Source: VAZQ01 sp963816745 (GTDB lineage Bacteria > Pseudomonadota > Alphaproteobacteria > Rhizobiales > Xanthobacteraceae). Taken from it: 64,000 nt of DNA. Below the pieces are notes generated by a model that worked only from the letters and a program-made list of their open reading frames with translations, made no database searches and had not been told where the DNA came from. Shown one piece after another: positions 1 to 9,735 of this stretch (position 1 is its first letter; every line of letters starts with the position of its first letter). The position numbers and the translations under genes were made by a program. Where the stretch lies: NCBI GenBank assembly GCA_963816745.1, contig CAWFLQ010000013.1, forward strand, positions 248,001 to 312,000, in the 5' to 3' direction.

Positions 1-1
1 C

Positions 2-150
2 GATCGCGACATCCAGGACGCGCTGTTCGCCGGCTGGGCCGAGCTCGCGGTCGTGACCACGGCCATGTCGGCGGACGCGATCGCGCGCTGGCTCGCGCGT
101 CGCCGCGCCTATCTGGCGGACGGCCGCTCGCAGCTTGCGCGTCGGTCACG
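2..150 (+). CDS. 3' end of an unidentified protein (cut by window start)
   Basis: The first reading frame from base 2 has almost exclusively G or C in third codon positions and reads like a natural protein end (…TTAMSADAIARWLARRRAY…), while the other frames look like shadows. The start lies outside the window. The exact stop is unclear because the frame runs on, without a stop, into sequence that belongs to the converging reductase gene on the other strand; a lost GC dinucleotide near position 140 could hide the real stop. No family is recognised. Confidence 0.4.
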
Positions 151-966
151 TCGACATCTTCGCCCGGCCGACCGGCAACGCGCTGAGCGCCGAGATCGCA
201 GTCGAGCAGCACTCGTCGCTCGCTCCGAGCGAGCAGTGGACGCGCATCGGCGCCCGCATCGCCTCGTCGACCCGCTCGATCGGCGGCAGCGTGAGGCTCG
301 CTCGCCCGCCGCCGAGGATGATCGGCGCGACCACGACATGCAGCCGGTCGAGGCAGCGGGCGGCGAGGAAGCGCGAGACCGTGTCGGCGCCGCCTTCGAT
401 CAGAATGCGGCGGAAGCCGCGCTCGGCGAGCGCCGCGATGATCGTGGCCGGACGCAAGCCGTCCGTCATCCGCCGGCAGCGGCACGACCTCGACCCCGGC
501 GGGAAGCTTCGCCGGCGTGCCGGCCTTGGTGACCACTAGCCGGCGGATGCCGTCGGCGGCCAGCACCCGCGCGGTCGACGGCAACCGGCCGTTCGGATCG
601 ATGACGACCCGCGCCGGGCTCGGGCCCTCGACGCGCCGCACGGTCAGTTGCGGATCGTCCGCGATCGCCGTGCCGACCCCGATCACGACCGCATCGACCA
701 GGGCCCGCAGCCGATGCAGGTGGGCGAGGCCGGCCTCGCCGTTGATGTAGTGGGAGTGGCCGGTGGGGGTGGCGATGCGGGCATCGATCGACTGGCCGCA
801 TTGCCCGACCACCACGAGGTCGTCGATTACCCCCCGCCGCAGCGGCCCGAAAATGTCCTCCCATGGCTGCGGCAAGGAACCATCGCCCCGGCGAAACGTT
901 TCAGGTACGCGCGCCCAAGAACATTCGGAGCCGTCTTCAACACCCACCGGGTTCTTCCTTGCTCAT
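146..966 (-). CDS. RibD-family reductase-like protein (frame-disrupted)
   Basis: After frame repair this reads as a stand-alone RibD C-terminal (dihydrofolate-reductase-like) domain of about 270 residues, the fold that reduces the pyrimidine intermediate of riboflavin synthesis with NADPH. Visible family segments are DARIATPTGHSHYING, DAVVIGVGTAIADDP, RILIEGGADTVSRFL and VAPIILGGG. The zinc-dependent deaminase half of bifunctional RibD is absent. The frame changes near 475, where restoring one GC pair in a TTGCGCG run joins VVPLPADDGRL to RPATIIAALAERG, and probably again near 240 and 945. The proposed ATG at 966 needs the last repair; an in-frame GTG lies at about 946. It diverges from ribA, which supports a flavin role, though a broader reductase function is possible. 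Confidence 0.75.
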
Positions 967-1203
967 CCTGACGAAACGTTCATCGGTCATCGTCGAATAC
1001 CTGCTTTCGGAGCGGGCGGCGTCGTGCCATGATATTCGGCTGGACGGTATTGCAAACGCGCGTCGTGAAAAAGACATCACCATTGGAATAAGGTCTGCCG
1101 GATCGCATTCTTAAGTTAGGGGTCGCAGCGGATCTCAAATTAGACGTGGTCAAGCCGACGCGGCCCGGGGCGTGGCCCAAGGAGATGGTGTGTGCGGGGT
1201 GAC

Positions 1204-2345
1204 ATGAGTGGGAATGGGAAGTCCGACCTGTTTGGCAAGCCCAAGCAGGTCGCAGTAGAGCGTGCGCTTGCGGAATTCCGGTCGGGACGGCCGGTCATCA
1301 TCAGGGCGGGTGAGGAAGCGGCGGTCGTCTTGCCGGTCGACGGCATGACCGACGCAAGGCTTGGCCTCTTTCAGGCTGGTCTGTGCGCCCGGCCGCCCGC
1401 ATCTCCTTATCACGGCGCGCCGCGCCCGGGCGCTCGGGCTGGAAGGCGCAGGGCCAACGGGCTTGGCGATCGGCGACCTGCACGACGCGGCGGCGATCCT
1501 GTCGCTTGCCGCCGACACCCAGGTCACGCGGCATCTCGACGAGGTCCCCGCCGGCGACACGGCCAGCGCGGCGATCGAGCTTGCCAAGCTCGCGCAGCGG
1601 CTGCCGGCCCTGCTGGTCGGCGACGGCATGGCGGCAGGCGTGCTCGCATGCGATCCGCCGCTCATGGTGGTGGACGCCGACGCGGTCGCCCAATTTCGCC
1701 AGGCCGCGATCGCGTCGCTCGTCGTTGCGGCCGAGGCGACGATCCCGCTGCATGGCGGCTTCCCGGCCCGTTTCGTGATCTTCCGCGACGGGATCGGCGG
1801 CACGCCGGTTGCCGTCATCGTCGGCCAACCCGATCTGGCGCAGCCGGTGCCGGTGCGGCTGCACTCGGCCTGCCTGACCGGGGACGTGTTCGGCTCGCGG
1901 CGCTGCGATTGCGGCGACCAGCTTCGCCTGGCGCTGCCCCAGCTCGCGCAACATGGCGGCGGCATCATTCTCTATCTGGAGCAGGAAGGCCGCGGACTCG
2001 GCCTCGCCAACAAGATCCGCACCTATCAGCTGCAGGACGTCGGTCTCGACACCGTCGATGCCAACACCGTGCTCGGCTTCGACGACGACGAGCGCGACTA
2101 CGGCGTTGCCGTGCGCATGCTGCAGGTGCTCGGTTGCACGCGGGTGCGGCTGCTGACCAACAATCCGGCGAAGCTCGATGGCCTGTCGCACGCCGGCATC
2201 GACGTGTCGGGACGCGTGTCCGTTGCAAGGGCCGATCAATTCCGACAACCGGCGCTATCTCACCGCCAAGGCGACGCGCGCCGGGCACAAGCTCGATCAC
2301 GTTCTCGGAGCCCTGGCCGAGGCCGAAAGTGCGCGCGACACTTGA
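1204..2345 (+). CDS. ribA: GTP cyclohydrolase II (frame-disrupted)
   Basis: RibA opens the imidazole ring of GTP, releasing formate and pyrophosphate, the first committed step of riboflavin synthesis in the cytoplasm. The zinc site is intact as Cys-x10-Cys-x-Cys in ACLTGDVFGSRRCDCGDQ, followed by the GTP-binding segment LEQEGRGLGLANKIR, DANTVLGFDDDERDY and RLLTNNPAKLDGL. The protein has an N-terminal extension of about 120 residues, usual for alphaproteobacterial forms. Two frame breaks, near 1371 and 2226, are repaired by two bases each (the second by GC in TTGCGCAAG, giving QGPINSDNRRYLTAKATRAGHKLDH). A GTG at 1192 is an alternative start. Divergent from the RibD-like gene across about 240 bases. 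Confidence 0.88.
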
Positions 2346-2383
2346 CTAGGTTAGTGTCCCCATAAGTCGCCCGAGAGGCGGAC

Positions 2384-2941
2384 ATGACCCAAGCATCGCA
2401 AACGTCCGCGTCTGCGATCCCCGCCTATACGGTGACCGCGCGTGTGCTGCATTGGATCATCGCGGCGCTGGTCCTGCTGATGGTGCCGCTCGGCATCGTC
2501 ATCGCGAACGAGTGGGGCGGGCCGGTGCAGCAGCCGCTCTACAATCTGCACAAGTCGGTCGGCGCCTTGATACTGCCGCTCGTCCTCGTGCGGCTGACCT
2601 GGCGCCTGACGCATCCGCCGCTGCCGCTCCCAGCCGACATTCCGCCGCTCCAGCAATTCGCCGCGCATGCCACGCACTGGATACTTTACGCGCTGCTGAT
2701 CGTGCAGCCGGTGGTCGGGTGGATTGCAACATCCGCCTATCCGGCGCCGCTGCCGGTGTTCGGCTTGTTCGAGCTGCCGAAAATCTGGCCGGAGGACCGT
2801 GCGCTTTCCGAGCGGCTTTTCGCCGTGCATCGTTTCCTGGGCATCGCGATCGCGGTGGTCGCGGCGATGCATATCGCCGCCGCGCTCCATCACCACTTCG
2901 TGCGCCGAGATCGCGTCCTCATGCGCATGGTCACCGGCTAG
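2384..2941 (+). CDS. Cytochrome b561 family protein
   Basis: A 185-residue four-helix inner-membrane di-haem b cytochrome of the bacterial b561 family, which passes electrons between quinol and periplasmic partners. Candidate haem ligands are in VLHWIIAA (helix 1), NLHKSVGAL (helix 2), AVHRFLGIA (helix 3) and AAMHIAAALHHH (helix 4). Length and helix spacing match the family. It starts 38 bases after ribA and ends 1 base before the next gene, so the three may be co-transcribed. The physiological partner is not evident. Confidence 0.9.
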   Translation: MTQASQTSASAIPAYTVTARVLHWIIAALVLLMVPLGIVIANEWGGPVQQPLYNLHKSVGALILPLVLVRLTWRLTHPPLPLPADIPPLQQFAAHATHWILYALLIVQPVVGWIATSAYPAPLPVFGLFELPKIWPEDRALSERLFAVHRFLGIAIAVVAAMHIAAALHHHFVRRDRVLMRMVTG

Positions 2942-2942
2942 C

Positions 2943-3734
2943 ATGGCATCATCCAGCCGAGCGGTCGGAGACCTCACGTCTCCCGAGGTGGCCCAGCGCC
3001 TGCGGGAAACATCGATCCTCTGCCTGCCGATGGGCGCGATCGAGCAGCACGGCGGGCATCTGCCGCTCAATACCGACGTGATCGTCGCCGAGGAGCTCAC
3101 GCGCCGCATCATTGCGCGTTGGGGAGAAGAGTTCGATCTGTGGCAGCTTCCGACCGTGTCCATCGGCCTTTCGCGCGAGCACGATTGGGCGCCCGGAACG
3201 CTGTCGCTGACCATCCAGAGCTTCGTCGCCTTGCTGCGCGACATGGCGCGCGACCTCGTGCGCGCGCTGCCGGCCCGCAATCTCGTGATCGTCAACGGCC
3301 ATGGGGGCAATCGCGGCGTTCTCGACAATCTCATGCACGAGCTCTCCGGCGATTTCGGGCTCAATGCGTGCGTCATCCATCCGTTCGACCTGTCGAAGGC
3401 CGAGCCTGGCTCCGACGTCCACGGCGGCAGGAGCGAGACCTCGGTGATGCTCGCGCTCGCGCCGCAACTGGTGCGGCGGGACATGATCGCGCCTGCGAGC
3501 AGCCCGCCCGACAACGAAGCGATCGCGGCGTTGATCTTCGATCGCGGCGTGAGCTTCCCCTGGCGCACCGACGATCCGCGCCTCACCGCGACCGGCGTGA
3601 TCGGCGACGCGCACGCGGCATCGCCGGAGCTCGGGCAAGCGATCGTCGACAGCGTCGTCGCGGAATCGCGCGGCGTGCTGCGGCGGCTATTGGAGAACCA
3701 GCGGCTGCTCGGGCTACATCGGCCGCGCGGATAG
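2943..3734 (+). CDS. Creatininase-family amidohydrolase
   Basis: A 263-residue protein of the creatininase family (metal-dependent hydrolysis of cyclic or linear amides; in F420 and mycofactocin pathways relatives act as amidases or peptidases). Metal-binding motifs are visible: MGAIEQHGGHLPLNTD near residue 30, SREHDWAPGTLSL, and IVNGHGGNRG near residue 118; a later acidic segment GGRSETSVML carries the usual Glu. The ATG follows the cytochrome stop by one base, indicating translational coupling. The last codons (HRPRG) and the stop lie within a 22-bp sequence that is repeated 164 bases further on. Substrate unknown. Confidence 0.85.
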   Translation: MASSSRAVGDLTSPEVAQRLRETSILCLPMGAIEQHGGHLPLNTDVIVAEELTRRIIARWGEEFDLWQLPTVSIGLSREHDWAPGTLSLTIQSFVALLRDMARDLVRALPARNLVIVNGHGGNRGVLDNLMHELSGDFGLNACVIHPFDLSKAEPGSDVHGGRSETSVMLALAPQLVRRDMIAPASSPPDNEAIAALIFDRGVSFPWRTDDPRLTATGVIGDAHAASPELGQAIVDSVVAESRGVLRRLLENQRLLGLHRPRG

Positions 3735-3898
3735 CTTTCGTAGGGTGGGCAAAGGCGCGCCCTTGCGCGCCGTGCCCACGCGCGATGTCAATGCACCGAT
3801 CACACGTGGGCACGGCGCTGCGCCGTTCGCGTGGCGAGAATGCAATTCTTGTCCGCGCCTTTGCCCACCCTACATCGCTACATCGGCCGCGCGGATAG
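3713..3898. repeat. Palindromic intergenic element flanked by a 22-bp direct repeat
   Basis: A 142-base insert (3735-3876) has inverted ends GTAGGGTGGGCAAAGGCGCG and its complement, with an inner inverted pair (CGTGCCCACG / CACGTGGGCACG). It is flanked by exact 22-bp copies at 3713-3734 and 3877-3898. The left copy carries the stop of the creatininase gene, the right copy the stop of the converging membrane-protein gene. GTAGGGTGGGC-type elements are common between genes in Bradyrhizobium-like genomes. The simplest reading is insertion with duplication of an ancestral overlapping convergent stop region. Confidence 0.8.
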
Positions 3899-5341
3899 AC
3901 GCGCAAGAATCGCCGCGACGCCGCCGGCCAGCGTTGCCAGCACGCACCAATAGGCATAGCGGAAATCGGCCGCCACGCCGACGGCGAAGAAGGTCATGAC
4001 ATAGACGACGCCAGATGCGGTCACGCTGACGGCGAAGGCTCCCGCCGGGGTCCCGCGCGCGGGCCAGGCCAAGGCGCCGACCGCGACGGCAAGCAAGAGC
4101 CAGAGTCCCGGCCGGAACAGCAGCGTCGGCTGCAACGCGTCGTGCAGCGTGACCAGCGGCCGGAAATAGGGACTGTGGCCGTAGCCTGCATTGGGGTTGA
4201 GCCAATCCCAGACCGGCAGCACCAGGTTCGAGCGGGCGAGGAGTTGCCACATGAAGGTCGCGCGATGCTCGAGATAGGCGAGCGGATGCGCGAACACCGC
4301 GCGCCGCCAGGCCTCGACGAGGCGCGGCGTGCCGAAGATCACGTCGTCGGGGCGCTCAAGGCGCTGCATCACGAATGGGCAGGGCGGCACGTGCCAATAG
4401 GAATCCCAGCGGACCGGGTCGTAGCACTCGCTGGTCAGCTTCGCGGTCTGCTCCGCGCTCCACGATACCGGAAACTGATTTTCACCGGAGAAGCGGGTGA
4501 TGCCGCCGAGATCGAAAACCAGGATCGAGTGCAGCGGATTTTGCCGCTTGGCGTCGAGCAGCCCGTAATAGGTGAGCGGGACGAGCGCGTAGAAGAGAAC
4601 GACCGCGGGGACGAAGACGATCGCCATCCGTTTGAGATCGAAGCGCAACGGCCAGACGACATAGGCGGCGAGAAATGGCGCCGCGAAGATGGCGTTCGGC
4701 CGCAACAGCACGCCGAGCGCGACCATGAGCAGCGCCAGCGCTTGCGCGGGCAGCATCCGACGCGCGCCATGGCCGGCTGCGGCGAAGGCGAGCACCGCGG
4801 CGGCAAGCCAGATCACCCCGAACAGCACATCGCGCCAGACCATGCCGACGAAAAAGAACGCGGGCGGCGCGAAAGCGAGCAGCAGCGTCACGAGGCCGAG
4901 CCAGGTGGAACGACGAAGCGCGATGAGCGCGAGCGCACCGAAGCCGAACCAGTAGAGCGTGATGGTGAGCAGGAACATGCTCAGCGCCCCCGGCGCGACC
5001 GGATCGATCAGCCGCCAGAGCGCCCCCATTGCCGGCGATTGCCAGTCACCGAACTGCCAAGCCTGGGCGTCAGCATAGACGTAGCGGGCATCGACCGTGA
5101 CGTAGCCGGGATAGAACACCAGCACGGTGGCGGCATACCCGGCCGCCACCAGAAGCAGCACCAGGAGCACCCGGGCCGCGCTGGCGAGCGAAGCGAGCGG
5201 CCAGCGCGGCAACTCTATAGATGCGCGCGCCGGACACTCGCCTGAAGAAGGCTCGTCGGCGCGCGACCCCCCGGTGGGCTGGGCGTGAACCTTTGCCTGG
5301 GCTTCCGGTGCAATCGGTTCGTTATTCTGGAGGGTAACCAT
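3878..5341 (-). CDS. Polytopic membrane protein, GT-C-like, unassigned
   Basis: A 487-residue protein with about ten hydrophobic helices starting near residue 57 (ARVLLVLLLVAAGYAATVL). The first outer loop is acidic and aromatic (YPGYVTVDARYVYADAQ) and a large soluble loop lies around residues 270-365 with a WDSYWHVPPCP segment. The order of helices and the D-rich first loop recall GT-C membrane glycosyltransferases, but no diagnostic motif is seen, so the function stays open. Residues of about 25-56 are encoded by a palindromic repeat that also occurs in the histidine kinase near 12 kb. The C-terminus (LSARPM) falls in the duplicated 22-bp sequence. No clear operon partner. Confidence 0.75.
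   Translation of the reverse strand: MVTLQNNEPIAPEAQAKVHAQPTGGSRADEPSSGECPARASIELPRWPLASLASAARVLLVLLLVAAGYAATVLVFYPGYVTVDARYVYADAQAWQFGDWQSPAMGALWRLIDPVAPGALSMFLLTITLYWFGFGALALIALRRSTWLGLVTLLLAFAPPAFFFVGMVWRDVLFGVIWLAAAVLAFAAAGHGARRMLPAQALALLMVALGVLLRPNAIFAAPFLAAYVVWPLRFDLKRMAIVFVPAVVLFYALVPLTYYGLLDAKRQNPLHSILVFDLGGITRFSGENQFPVSWSAEQTAKLTSECYDPVRWDSYWHVPPCPFVMQRLERPDDVIFGTPRLVEAWRRAVFAHPLAYLEHRATFMWQLLARSNLVLPVWDWLNPNAGYGHSPYFRPLVTLHDALQPTLLFRPGLWLLLAVAVGALAWPARGTPAGAFAVSVTASGVVYVMTFFAVGVAADFRYAYWCVLATLAGGVAAILARLSARPM
5176..5264. repeat. In-frame palindromic repeat inside a membrane-protein gene
   Basis: An 89-bp unit beginning GCCGCGCTGGCGA and ending GGCTCGTCGGCGCGC. Its first part folds on itself (CGCGCTGGC…GCCAGCGCG) around a GCGAAGCGAGC loop. 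The same unit, with a different inner hairpin, occurs twice at 11915-12153. Here it is read on the minus strand as part of the coding sequence, giving RADEPSSGECPARAS just before the first membrane helix, without breaking the frame. Confidence 0.8.
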
Positions 5342-5558
5342 TCACCACCATCGTCGTACTCGTGCGCGATCTCGTGTCGTTGCCGCAACACACAGAATAA
5401 TAAGGCGAAAACGTGCAAGGTCGGCTGCACCTGTTACCTCACAACACACTTTTGCCACGGGTATAAGTCACTGGCGTGTTGGGGATGGGCGTTCTTGTGG
5501 CTGAGCAGGCCTAGAGGAAGCTTAGGGGTATTTGTCGCGGTCGGGGGTCAAGTCGAAA

Positions 5559-7174
5559 ATGACCAGGGCAACGCTCTTACGCGTGCTGCTGGCCGTGGCG
5601 TTGGCCACTGCGACTGCCGTCCGTGAGGCGCAGGCCCAGCAACCATGCACCCAAGCCTTTGCTTGTCCGCCAGGGCCGGTCGGTCCGCCGGACCCGGACC
5701 ACGGTCCCTGGGTGAGAGCGGCTCCAGCTCAAACAATAATAATGCCGGCTGGTACATTCTCGGTGGCGTCCTCGCCGCCGTTGCCGGCTGGGCGATCACG
5801 ACCCACTTGTTTCCCGATCCTCCGGGCCCCGGCGGGCGACCGCCTTCGCGTCCGTCATCTCCCGACCAGCCGCTCCTTTCGCAGCAGGTGCCGTCCGGAA
5901 ATCAGCCGCCGGTATGGCCGCCGCAGGAAGGCGCAACCACAGCCGGCCAACCCGGTGGCAACCGCCCCGGCGGCACGCAGACGACCCAGACCACGCAGAC
6001 GACCCAGGCGCAGCTGCGCCGCGGCTTCGATCTGCCGCCCATCGGCGCGCCGTTCGTTCCCAACGAGCTGATCCTCGACATTCCCTCGAGCGTGCCGACG
6101 CAAACGCTCGATCAGATCGCGGCGCGTCACGCCATGACGCGCATTGAGATCACCAGCTTTCGCCTCACCGGCCGCACGATGCATCGCTGGCGTCTCAACG
6201 GTGGCACCTCGGTCCCGGATATGATTCGCAACGTGGTCGGCGAACGGCAGATCGCGGGCGCGGGCGCGAATTATCTCTACGCGCTGGCCGAGGAGCAGGG
6301 GGTGCCTGCGAACGGCGATCAATATGCTCCGCAGAAGCTCAATCTGGCCGAGGCCCATCGCCTGGCGAAGGGGAGCAGAATTCTGGTGGCGGTGATCGAC
6401 TCCGAGGTCGATGCATTGCATCCCGATCTCGCCGGCGCCGTCGTCGCCAATTTCGATGCCTCCGCCGAGCCCGAGAAGCCGCACTCGCACGGCACCGGCA
6501 TGGCGGGGGCGATCGCCGCGCGCCGCATGATGTTGGGGACGGCGCCGCGCGTCGGGCTGCTCACGGTGCGCGCGTTCAGCACCAAGGCCAACAGCGCGGA
6601 AGGAACCACGTTCAACATCCTCAAGGGGCTCGACTGGGCCGCGGGGCAGGGCGCCCGCGTCGTCAATATGAGCTTTGCCGGCCCGAACGATCCGCGCCTG
6701 CGCGAAGCGCTCGCCAAGGCCAAGCAGAAAGGCATGGTGCTGATCGCGGCGGCCGGCAATGCCGGGCCGAATTCGCCGCCGCTCTATCCGGCGGCCGATC
6801 CGAACGTGATCGCGGTCACGGCGACCGACGTGGACGATTCGTTGTTCACCGGTGCCAATCGCGGAAAGCATGTCGCCGTCGCCGCGCCCGGCGTCGACAT
6901 CCTGGCTCCGGCGCCGGACGGCGCGTATCAATTCACCACGGGAACGTCGGTTGCCGCCGCCGAGGTGAGCGGGGTGGCGGCGCTGCTGATCGAGCGCAAC
7001 CCGCTGCTCACGCCGGACGAGGTGAAAAAAATCCTGATGGGCACCGCGCGGGACCTCGGACCCAAGGGCCACGACCCCGGCTTCGGCGCCGGTCTCGTCA
7101 ACGCGTTGCAGGCCGTCATGGCGGCCAAGCCCGATCGATTGCCGCCACCGGGACCCGCGGTGTCCCGCCGATAA
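5559..7174 (+). CDS. Secreted subtilisin-like serine protease (S8), one frame break
   Basis: After an N-terminal signal peptide (TLLRVLLAVALATATAVREAQAQ) the protein has a proline/glycine-rich region, a hydrophobic segment (GWYILGGVLAAVAGWAI), a low-complexity linker with TQTTQTTQTTQ, a propeptide-like domain and an S8 catalytic domain. The triad is present: Asp in VAVIDSEVDALHPDL, His in HSHGTGMAGAI, Ser in GTSVAAAEVSG; the oxyanion region AAAGNAGPNSPP is also intact. The frame changes near 5700, between GPPDPDHGP and the GESGSSSNNNN segment, by one base or by four lost bases. The fold predicts export and autoprocessing; substrate unknown. Roughly 535 residues if joined. Confidence 0.82.
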
Positions 7175-7679
7175 CGAGCGCGGCGTTGCCGAATATTTTC
7201 CTGTCGAATATTTTCCTTTCGAATCGAAATTGCATCACGTCGCTTACGGAATCTTCGCGACGACAATCGGCAATCGACATCAATATATTGTGTACGTAAA
7301 AATACGCGACCACCTGGATTGCGCCCGAGAAAAATGTACAAATGCCGTGAACATCTTTTTGTTTCGCGCGGAAGCTGCGCCGAACGGGATTTCGTATCGA
7401 TCCTGCCGGCGGCTTCGCTGTTTCGGCGCAGTCGACGCGCCGATCGGATGAAGTCCGTGCAGACATCAGCGATGTCCTGAGCTCTCGAGAGGTGCGCGCG
7501 GCTCCGATTGAGGAGGCCCCCGCGGCCTCGTCGCGTCGTTGTTGATGTCGCGTCGCGTATCAGTCGGCTTGGCCACGCGTAACCTCGATGTAACGGCCCG
7601 GTAGCTCTGCCTCGGTAGCCCATGCTGGACCGAGGCCAGGTCGTAGATTGAACATTCCAGCGTGGGCAGCGGTAGCGAG
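7175..7679. other. AT-richer intergenic stretch with 13-bp direct repeats
   Basis: About 500 bases without a convincing gene. Two exact copies of CGAATATTTTCCT lie at 7190-7202 and 7205-7217, followed by TTCGAATCGAAATT. The base composition falls well below that of the neighbours, which fits a promoter or regulator-binding region for the downstream TPR gene. Short open frames on both strands lack codon bias and ribosome-binding sites. Confidence 0.5.
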
Positions 7680-9431
7680 ATGACCTCGCATATCCGTAGC
7701 GGTGATCTCCTGAGCGCGGAGGAGGTCCGCGCCGAGCTTGCGCTGATTCTCGCCAGCCCCGCCTTCTCTCATTCGCCTCGTCTCGCCGCCTTCCTTCGCT
7801 TCGTGGTCGAATCGAGGCTGACCGGCAAGGCCGACTACATCAAGAGCTACACCATCGGCGTAGAGGCGCTCGGCCGCGGCGAAGACTTCGACCCGCACGT
7901 CGATCCGATCGTGCGCGTGGAAGCAGGAAGGCTGCGCAAGGCGCTTGCCCGCTACTACGCCGGCATCGGCGCCGACCGCTCGGTGCTGATCGATCTGCCG
8001 CGCGGCAGCTATGTGCCGGTGTTTTGCCGCCAGGACGTCCCTCGCAGAGCCGGGCTGGTTGCGCGGCTGCGCCGGCCCTTGTCCGGAAAGGTCGGTGCCT
8101 GGACGATGATTGCGTCCGTCCTGGCCCTCGTCGCCGTCGGGGCGGTCGTGCTGTCCGAGGGGTGGATTGCAGGGGACAAGCCGAGGTCGGCAACCACGTC
8201 GAACGGAGTGTCCGCCAATCAAGGGACGCCGGCGGTCGCCAGGGCTGACAGGGGCAGGGCCGTCATCGTCGTCCAGCCGTTCGACGTCGTCGGTGCCGGC
8301 GCAGAGACCGTCACCGGCCTCGACGACTTGCGCCGTAAACTTCGCGACGCGCTCGCTCGCTTCGATGGGATCGACGTTCTTTCCGAGATGGGGCCGTTGG
8401 TGGGCGCGTTCACGCTGCTATCGATGCAATATCCCGCGCGCAGCGAATACCGCATCGGCGCCACCGTGGAATCTCAGCGGGACGGCGCCGCCAGCCTGAC
8501 CTTCCAGCTGCACGACGCCGTCGCCGGCACGATCATTTGGATGCGGCGCTTCGAGAATGTTCGGATCGGCAGTGACAGCGCGGCCGTCGAGAGTGTGGTG
8601 CGGCGGGTCGTCACCACGCTGGCCCAGCCCTACGGCGTCATCTTTGCGCGTGAGCTCGACAAGGTCGCCGCCGGCGAAGGCGACATGCGTCATCAATGCA
8701 TCGTTCAGGCAATCGAATTGCGGCGACGCGACGACCCCGCCACGCGCCAGCGCGTGCGGGCCTGTCTCAATCAGATCACGGCGACGGATCCGACACATGC
8801 GGGTGCCCATGCCGCATCGGCCCTGCTCGCCGTCAATGAATACTACCTCGACGAAAGCGGGGATCGCGCACTCGTCGACCGTGCGCTCAAAGCGGCAATG
8901 CGGGCTGCCGAACTGAGGCCCGAGGGTGCCCGTACGCATCAGGCCATGATGAGCGCCTTGTTCGCGCATGGCGAGATTGCCGCTGCGTTGGCGGAGGGCG
9001 AGAAGGCGACCGCGCTGAACCCCTACGATATGACCGTCCTGGGGTCGTACGGCATGCACCTGGTCATGAGCGGCGAGTTGGAGAAGGGGAAAGCTCTGCT
9101 CCGGCAGGCGGTCGCCGAGACCCAGGCGCGGACTCCGGCTTTCAGCTTCGCACTTTTTCTCGGCTCGTACCTCCAGGGAGACGATGCCAGCGCCTCCTAT
9201 CATGCGAGCTTGCTCACGAGCGAAACCCATCCGCTCGATCTCATCGCACGCGCTCTCGATGCATGGCGGGAGGGCGACCGCGAGCGGGCGCGGCAAACGG
9301 CCGACAAGCTGGCGGCACTGCATGCGACTTGGCGAAGCGACCCGAGAAGCCAACTCCAGCGCTTCATCGCGTCGCCGGGAATCGTCGATCGCCTGGCCCG
9401 CGACCTCGCTGCAGCCGGACTCTCCGACTGA
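7680..9431 (+). CDS. TPR-repeat membrane protein with cyclase-associated N-terminal domain
   Basis: A 583-residue protein. The N-terminal ~120 residues match the module often fused to TPR or TolB-like regions in alphaproteobacterial signalling proteins (SPRLAAFLRFVVE, IGVEALGRGEDFDPHVDPI, RLRKALARYY, DLPRGSYVPVF). One membrane helix follows at about residues 140-160 (WTMIASVLALVAVGAVVL), then a periplasmic sensor-like region (PFDVVGAGAETVTGLDDLRR) and TPR-like helices from about residue 350 to the end. It is likely a signal-input or scaffold protein next to the two-component cluster. ATG at 7680 is preferred; a GTG at 7662 is in frame. No enzymatic motif is visible. Confidence 0.75.
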   Translation: MTSHIRSGDLLSAEEVRAELALILASPAFSHSPRLAAFLRFVVESRLTGKADYIKSYTIGVEALGRGEDFDPHVDPIVRVEAGRLRKALARYYAGIGADRSVLIDLPRGSYVPVFCRQDVPRRAGLVARLRRPLSGKVGAWTMIASVLALVAVGAVVLSEGWIAGDKPRSATTSNGVSANQGTPAVARADRGRAVIVVQPFDVVGAGAETVTGLDDLRRKLRDALARFDGIDVLSEMGPLVGAFTLLSMQYPARSEYRIGATVESQRDGAASLTFQLHDAVAGTIIWMRRFENVRIGSDSAAVESVVRRVVTTLAQPYGVIFARELDKVAAGEGDMRHQCIVQAIELRRRDDPATRQRVRACLNQITATDPTHAGAHAASALLAVNEYYLDESGDRALVDRALKAAMRAAELRPEGARTHQAMMSALFAHGEIAAALAEGEKATALNPYDMTVLGSYGMHLVMSGELEKGKALLRQAVAETQARTPAFSFALFLGSYLQGDDASASYHASLLTSETHPLDLIARALDAWREGDRERARQTADKLAALHATWRSDPRSQLQRFIASPGIVDRLARDLAAAGLSD

Positions 9432-9735
9432 CGCGAAATTGAGCGCTTTCGCCGTCGCCGGTCGATTGCTGCTTTGCAAGGCATCGATGATTGCTCGCGG
9501 AGGTGCTCGGTTCCGCGCATCGGTATCGTCGTAGTTGCGGCCAGGTAACCGCGGCGGCATGCAACGAAACCGTTACGCCCATCTAACCGTAAGGTGCGTC
9601 CGTATTGGAACGTACCCACGTACAAATTCATATCGCGGCGACGATTCGTCATTCTCCGATTCCGAAGTTCCATTCTGAACGTGCTGCGATGGATGACGAG
9701 CATCGGTATCTGGCCACTAATCAACGAGGTCGAAA
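9432..9735. other. Intergenic region upstream of the response regulator
   Basis: About 300 bases with no supported gene. The last third is AT-richer and contains a GATTCCGAAGTTC segment also found in the palindromic repeats near 21.2 kb, here without its partner arm. A promoter for the regulator gene is expected in this stretch, but no clear -35/-10 pair can be asserted. Confidence 0.35.

Noticed and set aside
7230..7451. A 73-codon frame in the AT-rich gap
   Set aside because: Codon use is unlike the neighbours, there is no ribosome-binding site, and the sequence resembles no family.
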